Translations under genes and position numbers: made by a program | Source: a bacterium | GTDB taxonomy: Bacteria > Bacteroidota > Bacteroidia > B-17B0 > Aurantibacillaceae | NCBI GenBank assembly: GCA_027364695.1 | Contig: DAHXOV010000014.1 | Coordinates: 1-5,241 of the forward strand | Direction of reading: 5' to 3' | Length of the DNA: 5,241 nucleotides | Notes under the pieces: generated by a model | What the model was told of the DNA's origin: nothing | What the model saw: the letters and a program-made list of their open reading frames with translations, nothing else | Databases searched by the model: none | In this document: positions 1 to 5,241 of the stretch, piece by piece | Numbering within the stretch: the stretch's first letter is position 1 | How the letters are laid out: each line of letters opens with the position of its first letter

Positions 1-485
1 ATAGCAATGTGTTTGAAGATTTTGATTTGTTGGGTCAAGGGAAAACATACAAAAGAGCATTATTAACATGGTCTAAAAAAGAGACCGCTGGTTTTGCGCA
101 ATTGTTTGGAACACCTTACATTGAACTGATTGAATGGACCAATGGCACACCCAAAAAGATATTTGAGAAGAGGTATTGGGGAGATTTGGGGTTTATCCAC
201 CTCTGTTTTGATGTAAGAAATATGACAGCCCTAAAAACACACTGTGAAAAAAACGCATCTCCTTTTGTAGTGGATAGCGGCGAAAAATTTTCTATGGGAG
301 ATGCTGCAGGACACTTTGCTTACATTGAAGACCCTGATGGCACTCTGATAGAGTTGGTAGAGACCAAAAAAGTCCCGATACTAAAAAAACTCAATTGGTT
401 TTGGAAGTTTTCTCCTGATAAAATGCATAAGCCTGTACCGAAATGGATGATTAAAGCGTTTAAATTCAACAGAATAAAAGCATGA
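1..485 (+). CDS. VOC (glyoxalase/bleomycin-resistance fold) family protein, 5'-truncated by the window edge
   Basis: The reading frame is open from position 3. The GTG at 9 is probably an internal valine, because a VOC domain normally begins about 20-30 residues earlier, with the first strand and its metal-binding His. Numbering from that GTG, the visible part has the end of the first beta-alpha module (YIELIEW, with E39 as likely metal ligand) and the full second module: GFIHLCFDV (H64), an alpha helix, then AYIEDPDGTLIELVE (E115). The DPDG-x-IEL signature is typical of glyoxalase I, methylmalonyl-CoA epimerase and dioxygenase relatives. A basic, aromatic tail of about 40 residues follows, with no domain I recognise. 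These proteins are usually cytoplasmic and metal-dependent; the substrate cannot be named here. The stop overlaps the mqnA start by 4 nt (ATGA), which suggests translational coupling, though a role in menaquinone synthesis is only inference. Confidence 0.85.
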   Translation, partial: SNVFEDFDLLGQGKTYKRALLTWSKKETAGFAQLFGTPYIELIEWTNGTPKKIFEKRYWGDLGFIHLCFDVRNMTALKTHCEKNASPFVVDSGEKFSMGDAAGHFAYIEDPDGTLIELVETKKVPILKKLNWFWKFSPDKMHKPVPKWMIKAFKFNRIKA

Positions 486-1273
486 AAATAAAAATAACCG
501 GGGTGAATTATCTGAACACTTTTCCATTTAAATATGGAATAGAAAAAAATATTCATTTGTTAGAATGGGCAGAGATTGATTATGCAACACCCTTTGAGTG
601 CGCAGAGAGATTGATGCAAGGTAAGACGAATATAGCCCTTGCTCCTGTGGCAGTATTGGCGCTTCATCCACATCTTAAAATCATTACTCAATATTGTTTA
701 TCTACCAATGATGCTGTGAAAAGTGTGAAATTGTACAGCAAAAAAAAGATAGATCAAATTCAGAGTATTATATTAGATTATCAGTCTCTTTCTTCTGTCT
801 CACTGGTAAAGGTGTTGATGAAATACTATTGGAAAAAAGAGGTAAGATATATCCAAGGATACGATGGATTTCAAAAAAAATTAGAAGTAGATGCTATGGT
901 AGTGATTGGAGATAGGACTTTTGAGTTGAATGGTAAATTTGATTATGAGTATGACTTGGCTACAGAGTGGTATCATTTTTTTGGCAAGCCCTTTGTTTTT
1001 GCTGCGTGGATAAGCAATACAGATTTGGATGAAAAACAGTTTAATGCATTAAATGCAGTTTTTGAATATGGAGTAAAAAATATAGACAAGGTGGTGCAAC
1101 ATACATTGAACAATACCAATATATTGAATTTTTTGGGCAAACCAGAGAGAGAAAAATACATAACAGAATATTTGACAAACAACATGCAATATGTTTTTGA
1201 TGATGATAGAAAAAAATCGCTTCAGTACTTTTTAAAATTACTGAAAACGATAGAAACTATAAAAGTTTATTAA
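482..1273 (+). CDS. mqnA: Menaquinone biosynthesis protein, chorismate dehydratase (MqnA family)
   Basis: MqnA removes water from chorismate to give 3-[(1-carboxyvinyl)oxy]benzoate, the first step of the futalosine route to menaquinone, in the cytoplasm. The 263-residue protein has the expected length and single-domain, periplasmic-binding-protein-like fold (MqnA/MqnD family). Diagnostic stretches are the N-terminal VNYLNTFPFKYGI (residues 8-20), which matches the MqnA YLNT-x-P motif rather than the MqnD CPNDTF motif; SVKLYSKK (81-88); SSVSLVKVLMKYYW (104-117); VIGDRTF (141-147); and YDLATEWYHFFGKPFVFAAW (157-176), which corresponds to the family's YDLG-EW-GLPFVFA-W block. The start ATG overlaps the stop of the VOC gene, giving a compact operon junction. 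No other mqn gene lies in the window, so the pathway must be completed elsewhere. MqnD is the main alternative, less likely from the N-terminal motif. Confidence 0.9.
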   Translation: MKIKITGVNYLNTFPFKYGIEKNIHLLEWAEIDYATPFECAERLMQGKTNIALAPVAVLALHPHLKIITQYCLSTNDAVKSVKLYSKKKIDQIQSIILDYQSLSSVSLVKVLMKYYWKKEVRYIQGYDGFQKKLEVDAMVVIGDRTFELNGKFDYEYDLATEWYHFFGKPFVFAAWISNTDLDEKQFNALNAVFEYGVKNIDKVVQHTLNNTNILNFLGKPEREKYITEYLTNNMQYVFDDDRKKSLQYFLKLLKTIETIKVY

Positions 1274-1288
1274 GTTTTTATTAAAAAG

Positions 1289-1532
1289 ATGCATAGATTA
1301 ATAACAGGGCATAGCAAAAAGCTAGGGAAAAATTACAGAAAAACTATTACAATATATTATGAATACAGAGTTTTACAAGCATCAAGCCTTTGGGCCATTA
1401 GATGATGACAGATACTCATTGAATGCAGAAGAAGTGGCAAACATTATTACTCAATGGATTGTATCGCCGCCACAATATATCCCTTGGGAAATGGTGATTT
1501 GCCCGCCAGTGTTTCAACTGAAAAGAAAGTAA
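1289..1532 (+). pseudogene. Probable decayed C-terminal fragment of a short-chain dehydrogenase/reductase (SDR)
   Basis: This spacer contains an intact 57-codon ORF from ATG 1359 to TAA 1532. Its product looks like the last part of an SDR enzyme: MNTEFYKHQAFG matches the segment after the SDR PG motif (PG-x-v-x-TEFY), LNAEEVANIITQWI matches the conserved PEDVA-x-I helix, and PWEMVICPPVFQ matches the closing E-I-V-I-x-P strand. Just upstream, in a different frame (1289-1357), MHRLITGHSKKLGKNYRK followed by TITIY resembles the helix after the catalytic YxxxK (K-HAL-GFSK-LGKEL) and the strand VTTIYPG. The two pieces fit together in order if a frameshift or small deletion near 1355-1360 removed the PG. 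The Rossmann nucleotide-binding half (TGxxxGIG) and catalytic Tyr/Lys are absent; the preceding DNA is the end of mqnA. Alternatively only 1359-1532 is a real small protein. All of this rests on motif recognition. Confidence 0.5.
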
Positions 1533-1541
1533 AAAAATTAC

Positions 1542-1549
1542 GACCTTTG
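1542..1549 (+). promoter_or_regulatory. Possible Bacteroidota -7 promoter element for rimO
   Basis: GACCTTTG differs from the Bacteroidota -7 consensus TANNTTTG only at the first base. A poor -33 candidate (ACTG at 1517-1520 instead of TTTG) lies 21 nt upstream. Transcription would begin only about 10 nt before the TTG at 1563, giving a very short leader. The site sits just past the end of the SDR relic, where a promoter for the rimO block would be expected. Weak evidence, because the -33 half is poor. Confidence 0.35.
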
Positions 1550-1562
1550 TCAAAAAGAAAAA

Positions 1563-2879
1563 TTGAGAACAAAAAATTATCATAAAAGAAAGGTAAATGT
1601 AATTACACTGGGCTGTAGTAAAAATATTGTGGATAGCGAACAATTGATGGGTGAATTGGCTCATCTGGGGTTTGAAGTAAAACATGAAAGTGAAGAGAAT
1701 CAACAAGAAATAGTTGTTATTAATACTTGTGGATTCATAGAAAGCGCAAAGAAAGAAAGTATTGAAACCATCTTACAGTTCGCTGCGGCAAAAGAAAAAA
1801 ATAAGATTAGTAAATTGTATGTTACAGGCTGTTTGAGCGAACGGTATAAAGAGGACTTGCAAAAAGAGATACCCGAAGTAGATGCTTTTTTTGGAACAAA
1901 AGATTTACCAAAGATCATTCAACACTTGAAAGCAGATTATCAAAAAGAATTGACAGGAGAGCGGATGATTACTACACCACAGCATTATGCCTATTTGAAA
2001 ATCAGTGAGGGATGTGATAGGCCTTGTAGTTTTTGCGCTATTCCATTGATGCGAGGAAGACATCTGTCTGTGCCAATGGAGAAGTTGGTAGAACAAGCAA
2101 AAATGTTGGTAGATAAAGGAGTAAAAGAACTTTTGCTCATTGCACAAGATTTGACTTATTATGGATTGGATATTTACAAAGCACGAAAATTAGCTGAATT
2201 ATTAGAAAAATTGAGCGATGTAAAGGGAGTAGAATGGATTAAACTACATTATCTTTTTCCGAGTGGCTTCCCTGAAGATGTGTTGTATGCGATGCGAGAT
2301 CATTCTAAAATATGTAAATACATAGATATCCCTATTCAACACATACACAACGAAGTACTAAAAAACATGAAAAGAGGTATTACCAAAGAAAAAACTACTG
2401 AATTAATTTTTAAAATCAGAGATCTTATCCCTCATGTTGCCTTAAGAACCAGTATAATGGTTGGATTCCCCAATGAAACAGAGGAACAATTTCAGGAACT
2501 TTTAAATTGGTTGAAAGAGATTCGCTTTGACAGATTAGGCGTATTTACTTATTCTCATGAAGAAAATACATCTGCCTATTCAATGAAAGATAATGTAACT
2601 CAAAAAGTAAAAAAACAACGAGCAGATAAAGTAATGCATCAACAACAAAAAATTTCTTATGACCTTAATCAAAAGAAAATTGGTAAAACATTCAAAACCA
2701 TAATAGATAAAAAAGAAGGACAATACTGGATAGGCCGCACAGAACACGATAGCCCTGATATTGACAATGAGATATTAATAAAAAGAAGCAACATAAATTT
2801 GAAAGCAGGAAATTTTTATGAAGTGAAAATAACAGACGCAGAAGAATTTGATTTACATGGAGAAATTATTAAAGAATAA
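1563..2879 (+). CDS. rimO: Ribosomal protein uS12 (S12) methylthiotransferase RimO, radical SAM enzyme
   Basis: RimO adds a methylthio group to the beta-carbon of a conserved aspartate of ribosomal protein uS12, using two [4Fe-4S] clusters and S-adenosylmethionine. At 438 residues it has normal family length and full architecture. The N-terminal MTTase domain (about 11-130) carries the three auxiliary-cluster cysteines C18 (TLGCSKN), C56 (NTCGFI) and C90 (TGCLSERY). The radical SAM domain has CxxxCxxC at C151/C155/C158 (EGCDRPCSFCAIP). A C-terminal TRAM domain lies at about 372-436. TLGCSKNxVDSE, LHYLFPSGFPEDV and the SPDID-x-EILI stretch point to RimO rather than the tRNA enzyme MiaB. The start is taken as TTG 1563: the in-frame TAA at 1530-1532 blocks extension, no ATG or GTG lies between, and MRTKNYHKRKVNVITLGCSK fits Bacteroidota RimO N-termini. 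DUF1599 follows after 17 nt, probably in the same transcript. Confidence 0.96.
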   Translation: MRTKNYHKRKVNVITLGCSKNIVDSEQLMGELAHLGFEVKHESEENQQEIVVINTCGFIESAKKESIETILQFAAAKEKNKISKLYVTGCLSERYKEDLQKEIPEVDAFFGTKDLPKIIQHLKADYQKELTGERMITTPQHYAYLKISEGCDRPCSFCAIPLMRGRHLSVPMEKLVEQAKMLVDKGVKELLLIAQDLTYYGLDIYKARKLAELLEKLSDVKGVEWIKLHYLFPSGFPEDVLYAMRDHSKICKYIDIPIQHIHNEVLKNMKRGITKEKTTELIFKIRDLIPHVALRTSIMVGFPNETEEQFQELLNWLKEIRFDRLGVFTYSHEENTSAYSMKDNVTQKVKKQRADKVMHQQQKISYDLNQKKIGKTFKTIIDKKEGQYWIGRTEHDSPDIDNEILIKRSNINLKAGNFYEVKITDAEEFDLHGEIIKE

Positions 2880-2896
2880 ATAAAAAAATACAAGTA

Positions 2897-3448
2897 ATGA
2901 AAACACAGGAATTATCAAACATTGAGAAGTATGATAAAATTATTTCGTTGTGTAAAGACGTGTTTAAAAAAAAGATGATGGACTATGGCACATCATGGAG
3001 GCATTTAAGACCCGAATCCATTACAGATCAAATTTTTATTAAAGCAAAGCGACTAAAAACACTGAATAACGTCAGGGAACAAAAGATAAAAGACAAACCC
3101 GAAGACGAATGGATGGGTATTATTAATTATTGCATTATTGCTTTAATACAACTAGATATCAGCCATGATGAAAGAATAGACATTTTACCCGAAGAAATAC
3201 TTACACATTATGACCAAATAGCACAAGCAGTAAAAAATTTGATGCTGAAAAAAAATCATGATTATGGAGATGCCTGGAAAGATATGCGAGTGAGTTCTTT
3301 TATTGATTTGGTACTGGTGAAATTACATAGGATAAAACAAATAGAGAATAACAAAGGAAGAACCATTGCATCAGAAGGAGTAGAGGCAAATTATATGGAT
3401 ATTATTAATTATGCTGTTTTTGCTTTGATAAAACTTAATTTTGTCTGA
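2897..3448 (+). CDS. DUF1599 domain-containing protein with two tandem domain copies
   Basis: The 183-residue protein is a duplication of one alpha-helical unit. Copy 1 (about 12-86) reads YDKIISLCKDVFKKKMMDYG-x-x-W, later IFIKAKRL, and ends GIINYCIIALIQLD. Copy 2 (about 105-180) reads YDQIAQAVKNLMLKKNHDYG-x-x-W, later VLVKLHRI, and ends DIINYAVFALIKLN. This two-copy layout is what I know of DUF1599 proteins in Bacteroidota; I recall the family also being called a nucleotide-modification-associated domain (Nmad1), with phage members. The DYG-x-x-W and E/D-x-IINY-x-x-x-ALI elements recall all-alpha NTP pyrophosphatases of the MazG/dUTPase type, but that link is inference. Copy 2 keeps D168 before IINY where copy 1 has G74, so the copies may differ in activity. 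No signal peptide or membrane segment is seen. Its place 17 nt after rimO and 36 nt before the permease suggests co-transcription, not necessarily shared function. Biochemical role unknown. Confidence 0.85.
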   Translation: MKTQELSNIEKYDKIISLCKDVFKKKMMDYGTSWRHLRPESITDQIFIKAKRLKTLNNVREQKIKDKPEDEWMGIINYCIIALIQLDISHDERIDILPEEILTHYDQIAQAVKNLMLKKNHDYGDAWKDMRVSSFIDLVLVKLHRIKQIENNKGRTIASEGVEANYMDIINYAVFALIKLNFV

Positions 3449-3484
3449 CATAAAATGATGGTGATAAATTAAAATATAAACACG

Positions 3485-4819
3485 ATGAAAAAAACATTTT
3501 TAGTTATAGCATTTGAGATAAAAAGAAAAATTACGAACAAATTTTTTATCCTCATGACCTTTCTCACTCCCTTTATTATTACGGGATTTGTAGCATTGGT
3601 TTTTTGGTTGAGTACCGAAGAGGAAACAGAATACAATGTACTGGTCGCAGATGAATCACAATTTTTTGTTGGAAAATTGCAGGGAAATGATTACATTACT
3701 TTTTTATATTCTAACAGTTCGCTCAATAAGTGTTTGGATAAATTGTATCGCGAAGATGTAGATGTACTTTTGTACATACCACACAATATTGTAGATGGAG
3801 CAAGCGGTGTGGTGAAGGTATTTTACAAAAAAACACCAGGTATGGCATTTCAAACGATGATAAAATCACAGATAGAAAAATTGTTATTTGAACACAAACT
3901 TTTGGCTCAGCATATTCAACCAGATATCATTCAGAGCGCAAGACAATCTGTAAAAATAATTACAGAAAAAGTCAATGAAAAAGGCGAACACACAGAGCAG
4001 ATGACAGGATTTGTGGGATTTTTAGGATTTCTAATTGCATTGTTAATGTTTCTATTTATCAGCATGTATGGAATGATGCTGTTTAAGAGCGTAATAGAAG
4101 AAAAAAACAATAGAATTGTAGAAATCATTGTATCTTCTATTAAACCATTTCAATTGCTGATGGGAAAAATTATAGGTGTGGCCATTTTGGGAATCGGACA
4201 GTTTATAGTGATGGGAATAATAACTTTTGTTTTGGTGAGTATTATCTCTGTAACAATGATGAGTGGTGTAAGAGAAGATTATCAAAAGTTTTTGCTGCAG
4301 CAAAAAATGGTACAAGAGAAGGGTGTAGAAGCCAACTGGAACCAAATAGAAAGTTTTCAAGGAGAATTACAAAGCTTTGAATTATTAAAGCAAATAGATA
4401 AATTGAATTTTTTTGAGATAGTAATATGTTTTGTATTGTATTTTATTGGAGGATATTTGTTTTATAGCGCTATGTTGGCAGCATTTGGCAGCGCTGCAGA
4501 TGCAGAAACAGATGCTCAACAGTTTACTTTACCGGTTACTTTACTTTTATTGGTGGGCTATTTTATTGCTGCTAAAATGATCAGTAACCCCGATACAGCA
4601 ATATCTTATTGGGCATCATTTATACCATTTACTTCTTCTATTGTAATGATGGCAAGATTACCATTTGGAGTACCCTTGTGGGAAGTGATAGTGTCCTTGG
4701 TAGTATTGTATTTTTCTTTTTTACTGATGACCAAAATTTCGGCAAAGGTATATAAAACAGGTATTTTGATGTACGGAAAAAAAGTAAGTTGGAAAGAATT
4801 GATAAGATGGATGAGATAA
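3485..4819 (+). CDS. ABC-2 type transporter permease (NatB-like)
   Basis: Inner-membrane permease of the ABC-2 class, a family that moves ions, drugs or other substrates outward together with a separate ATPase. The 444 residues show the usual layout: a short basic cytoplasmic N-terminus, TM1 at about 20-42, a large soluble domain on the outer side of the membrane at about 43-175, then about six further membrane segments (approximately 176-200, 226-257, 308-334, 347-366, 373-390, 399-417). The family hallmark EEKNNRIVEIIVSSIKPFQL followed by LMGKIIG lies at 206-231, and is expected to contact the ATPase. A charged, Gln/Glu-rich insertion (about 261-305) separates two membrane segments. No ATPase gene with Walker motifs is found on either side in this window; in Bacteroidota such permeases often follow one. 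The partner must therefore be encoded elsewhere. Substrate cannot be predicted. ATG 3485 gives a complete N-terminus. Confidence 0.9.
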   Translation: MKKTFLVIAFEIKRKITNKFFILMTFLTPFIITGFVALVFWLSTEEETEYNVLVADESQFFVGKLQGNDYITFLYSNSSLNKCLDKLYREDVDVLLYIPHNIVDGASGVVKVFYKKTPGMAFQTMIKSQIEKLLFEHKLLAQHIQPDIIQSARQSVKIITEKVNEKGEHTEQMTGFVGFLGFLIALLMFLFISMYGMMLFKSVIEEKNNRIVEIIVSSIKPFQLLMGKIIGVAILGIGQFIVMGIITFVLVSIISVTMMSGVREDYQKFLLQQKMVQEKGVEANWNQIESFQGELQSFELLKQIDKLNFFEIVICFVLYFIGGYLFYSAMLAAFGSAADAETDAQQFTLPVTLLLLVGYFIAAKMISNPDTAISYWASFIPFTSSIVMMARLPFGVPLWEVIVSLVVLYFSFLLMTKISAKVYKTGILMYGKKVSWKELIRWMR

Positions 4820-4862
4820 GAAAAAGATATAAATAAATACTTGCTTGTTATACCTTTTCGGG

Positions 4863-4932
4863 GGCCTGGTGAAGGTGGCGAATACAAAACACAAAGTTCA
4901 ATTAAACACTGAACCACCACCTTCGCCAAGCC
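4863..4932. repeat. Nested inverted repeat able to form a long stem-loop
   Basis: Outer arms 4863-4880 and 4915-4932 pair over 18 positions: 15 Watson-Crick pairs, one T-G wobble (4870/4925) and two C-A mismatches (4866/4929 and 4879/4916). Inside, GTTCA (4896-4900) pairs perfectly with TGAAC (4910-4914) around a 9-nt loop and abuts the right outer arm, leaving a 15-nt bulge on the left. In minus-strand RNA the two C-A mismatches become G-U wobbles, so that strand would fold slightly better. It begins 43 nt after the permease stop and may end that transcript, but no T-run directly follows either arm, so it is not a typical intrinsic terminator. A dispersed palindromic intergenic repeat is the main alternative. 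Confidence 0.75.
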
Positions 4933-4974
4933 ATAAAACCACAATAACGACACGATAAAAAAATAAAAAATATT

Positions 4975-5006
4975 TTTGCAATTTATCAATAAAAAAACTA
5001 TTTTTG
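4975..5006 (+). promoter_or_regulatory. Bacteroidota housekeeping promoter (TTTG-N20-TANNTTTG)
   Basis: The -33 box TTTG lies at 4975-4978 and the -7 box TATTTTTG at 4999-5006, an exact match to TANNTTTG. The spacer is 20 nt, within the 19-21 nt known for the primary sigma factor of this phylum. Transcription should start near 5010-5013, giving a leader of about 155 nt before the cupin ATG at 5169. The -33 box is itself the end of a second identical TATTTTTG (4971-4978). Confidence 0.75.
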
Positions 5007-5020
5007 TACCATCAAAAAAA

Positions 5021-5125
5021 ATGAAAAATAACACAAAACAGGATATACAGATGAATAGCGCCTTACCTAACAAAAATGGAATGTTACTCGCTACTTTGCT
5101 TCAACTTATTTCGGGCATAAACTAG
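5021..5125 (+). CDS. Possible small ORF (34 codons) in the leader of the cupin gene
   Basis: An ATG at 5021, only about 10 nt after the predicted transcription start, opens a 34-codon frame ending in TAG at 5123-5125; a second in-frame ATG lies at 5051. The product has a polar N-terminus (KNNTKQDIQ) and a hydrophobic C-terminal half (GMLLATLLQLISG). I do not recognise it. The placement after an exact promoter is suggestive, since Bacteroidota leaders are often short, but there is no coding signature beyond an open frame. Its 3' half overlaps the left arm and loop of the hairpin at 5096-5135. It could be a leader peptide, a gene remnant or chance. Confidence 0.25.
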   Translation: MKNNTKQDIQMNSALPNKNGMLLATLLQLISGIN

Positions 5126-5135
5126 TTGGCGGCAA
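5096..5135 (+). promoter_or_regulatory. Imperfect stem-loop in the leader of the cupin gene
   Basis: TTGC (5096-5099) pairs with GCAA (5132-5135) and CAACT (5102-5106) pairs with AGTTG (5124-5128). The two helices are separated by a TT/GCG internal loop and closed by a 17-nt loop. The structure ends 33 nt before the cupin ATG. It is short and could be chance; I recognise no known riboswitch family in it. Confidence 0.3.
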
Positions 5136-5168
5136 TGTTAAGACAGACATAAATTTCAAAAAAATCAT

Positions 5169-5241
5169 ATGGCAATAAAGGGAAAGACACTGACAAACAA
5201 AATAACAGGTGAAAAAATCACATGGATTGACACAACCTCGG
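5169..5241 (+). CDS. Probable cupin domain-containing protein, 3'-truncated by the window edge
   Basis: Only the first 24 codons are present. MAIKGKTLTNKITGEKITWI followed by DTTS matches the opening of small single-domain cupin proteins in Bacteroidota (GxTxxNxxTGExIxxxxTxxDT), where the first strands precede the metal-binding His motif. That motif lies beyond the window, so neither function nor metal binding can be tested. The start is ATG 5169; the frame has a purine-rich AT stretch upstream but no clear ribosome binding site, as usual in this phylum. It has its own strong promoter (4975-5006) and a leader of about 155 nt, unusually long for such a gene. The call rests on a short N-terminal match, so a different TGE-containing protein is possible. 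Confidence 0.6.
   Translation, partial: MAIKGKTLTNKITGEKITWIDTTS

Larger units (their letters stand above)
4820..5020. other. Intergenic region between the permease and the cupin block
   Basis: This stretch lacks a credible gene on either strand. Its first 40 nt are AT-rich. Then comes an abrupt GC-richer island (about 4857-4932) that forms a nested inverted repeat, followed by an A/T-rich run carrying the promoter at 4975-5006. The minus strand is open across much of it, but the translation is low-complexity and runs back over the permease gene, so I do not treat it as coding. Confidence 0.6.

Noticed and set aside
320..556. Minus-strand open frame over the VOC/mqnA junction
   Set aside because: It is antisense to two well-supported genes, and its product is low-complexity Phe/Ile-rich without motifs.
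3931..4360. Minus-strand open frames inside the permease gene
   Set aside because: They are shadows of a well-supported membrane protein gene; their products are biased toward residues antisense to hydrophobic codons.
4855..4935. tRNA-like appearance of the GC-rich segment (GTTCAA and a terminal ACC)
   Set aside because: There is no cloverleaf: the 18-position outer stem is far too long for an acceptor stem, and no D-arm or anticodon arm can be drawn.
4606..5073. 155-codon open frame on the minus strand across the permease 3' end and the spacer
   Set aside because: Most of it is antisense to the permease gene. The rest is low-complexity, and its PPSPGP stretch comes from the GC-rich inverted repeat. 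It shows no domain.
5055..5145. Integron attC-like site (ACCTAAC on the left, TGTTAAG on the right, inner paired arms)
   Set aside because: The right side lacks the GTTRRRY core, the left spacer is far too long and asymmetric, and no integrase or cassette array is visible.
1..5241. CRISPR arrays, insertion sequences, phage genes or defence systems
   Set aside because: No regularly spaced direct repeats, transposase or integrase motifs, or known defence domains are seen in any frame. DUF1599 alone is not enough to argue for a phage or defence island.

Overview
The window is AT-rich DNA in which every recognisable gene lies on the plus strand. It most likely comes from a Bacteroidota chromosome, perhaps a Chitinophagales-like lineage. 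The reasons are the poly-A-rich spacers without Shine-Dalgarno motifs, a textbook Bacteroidota promoter (TTTG-N20-TANNTTTG) at 4975-5006, a DUF1599 protein of the two-copy type common in this phylum, and protein sequences that read like Bacteroidota members of their families. The lineage call is from pattern recognition only.

Layout. 1-485: 3' part of a VOC (glyoxalase-like) gene cut by the window edge. 482-1273: mqnA-type menaquinone biosynthesis gene (futalosine route), joined to the VOC gene by an ATGA overlap. 1274-1562: a spacer that appears to hold the decayed C-terminal end of a short-chain dehydrogenase/reductase (SDR). 1563-2879: rimO, the uS12 methylthiotransferase, apparently starting at TTG. 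2897-3448: DUF1599 protein made of two tandem copies of one domain. 3485-4819: ABC-2 type (NatB-like) permease with no ATPase gene beside it in the window. 4820-5168: non-coding stretch with a nested inverted repeat, the strong promoter and a roughly 155-nt leader containing a 34-codon ORF and a second imperfect hairpin. 5169-5241: first 24 codons of a probable cupin protein, cut by the right edge.

The window reads as three transcription blocks: VOC-mqnA; rimO-DUF1599-permease (gaps of 17 and 36 nt); and the cupin gene with its own promoter. The genes do not form one obvious pathway: they cover respiratory quinone synthesis, ribosome modification, an uncharacterised nucleotide-related family and membrane export. 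I see no convincing novel multi-gene system. The parts most worth a second look are the SDR relic and the structured DNA between the permease and the cupin gene.
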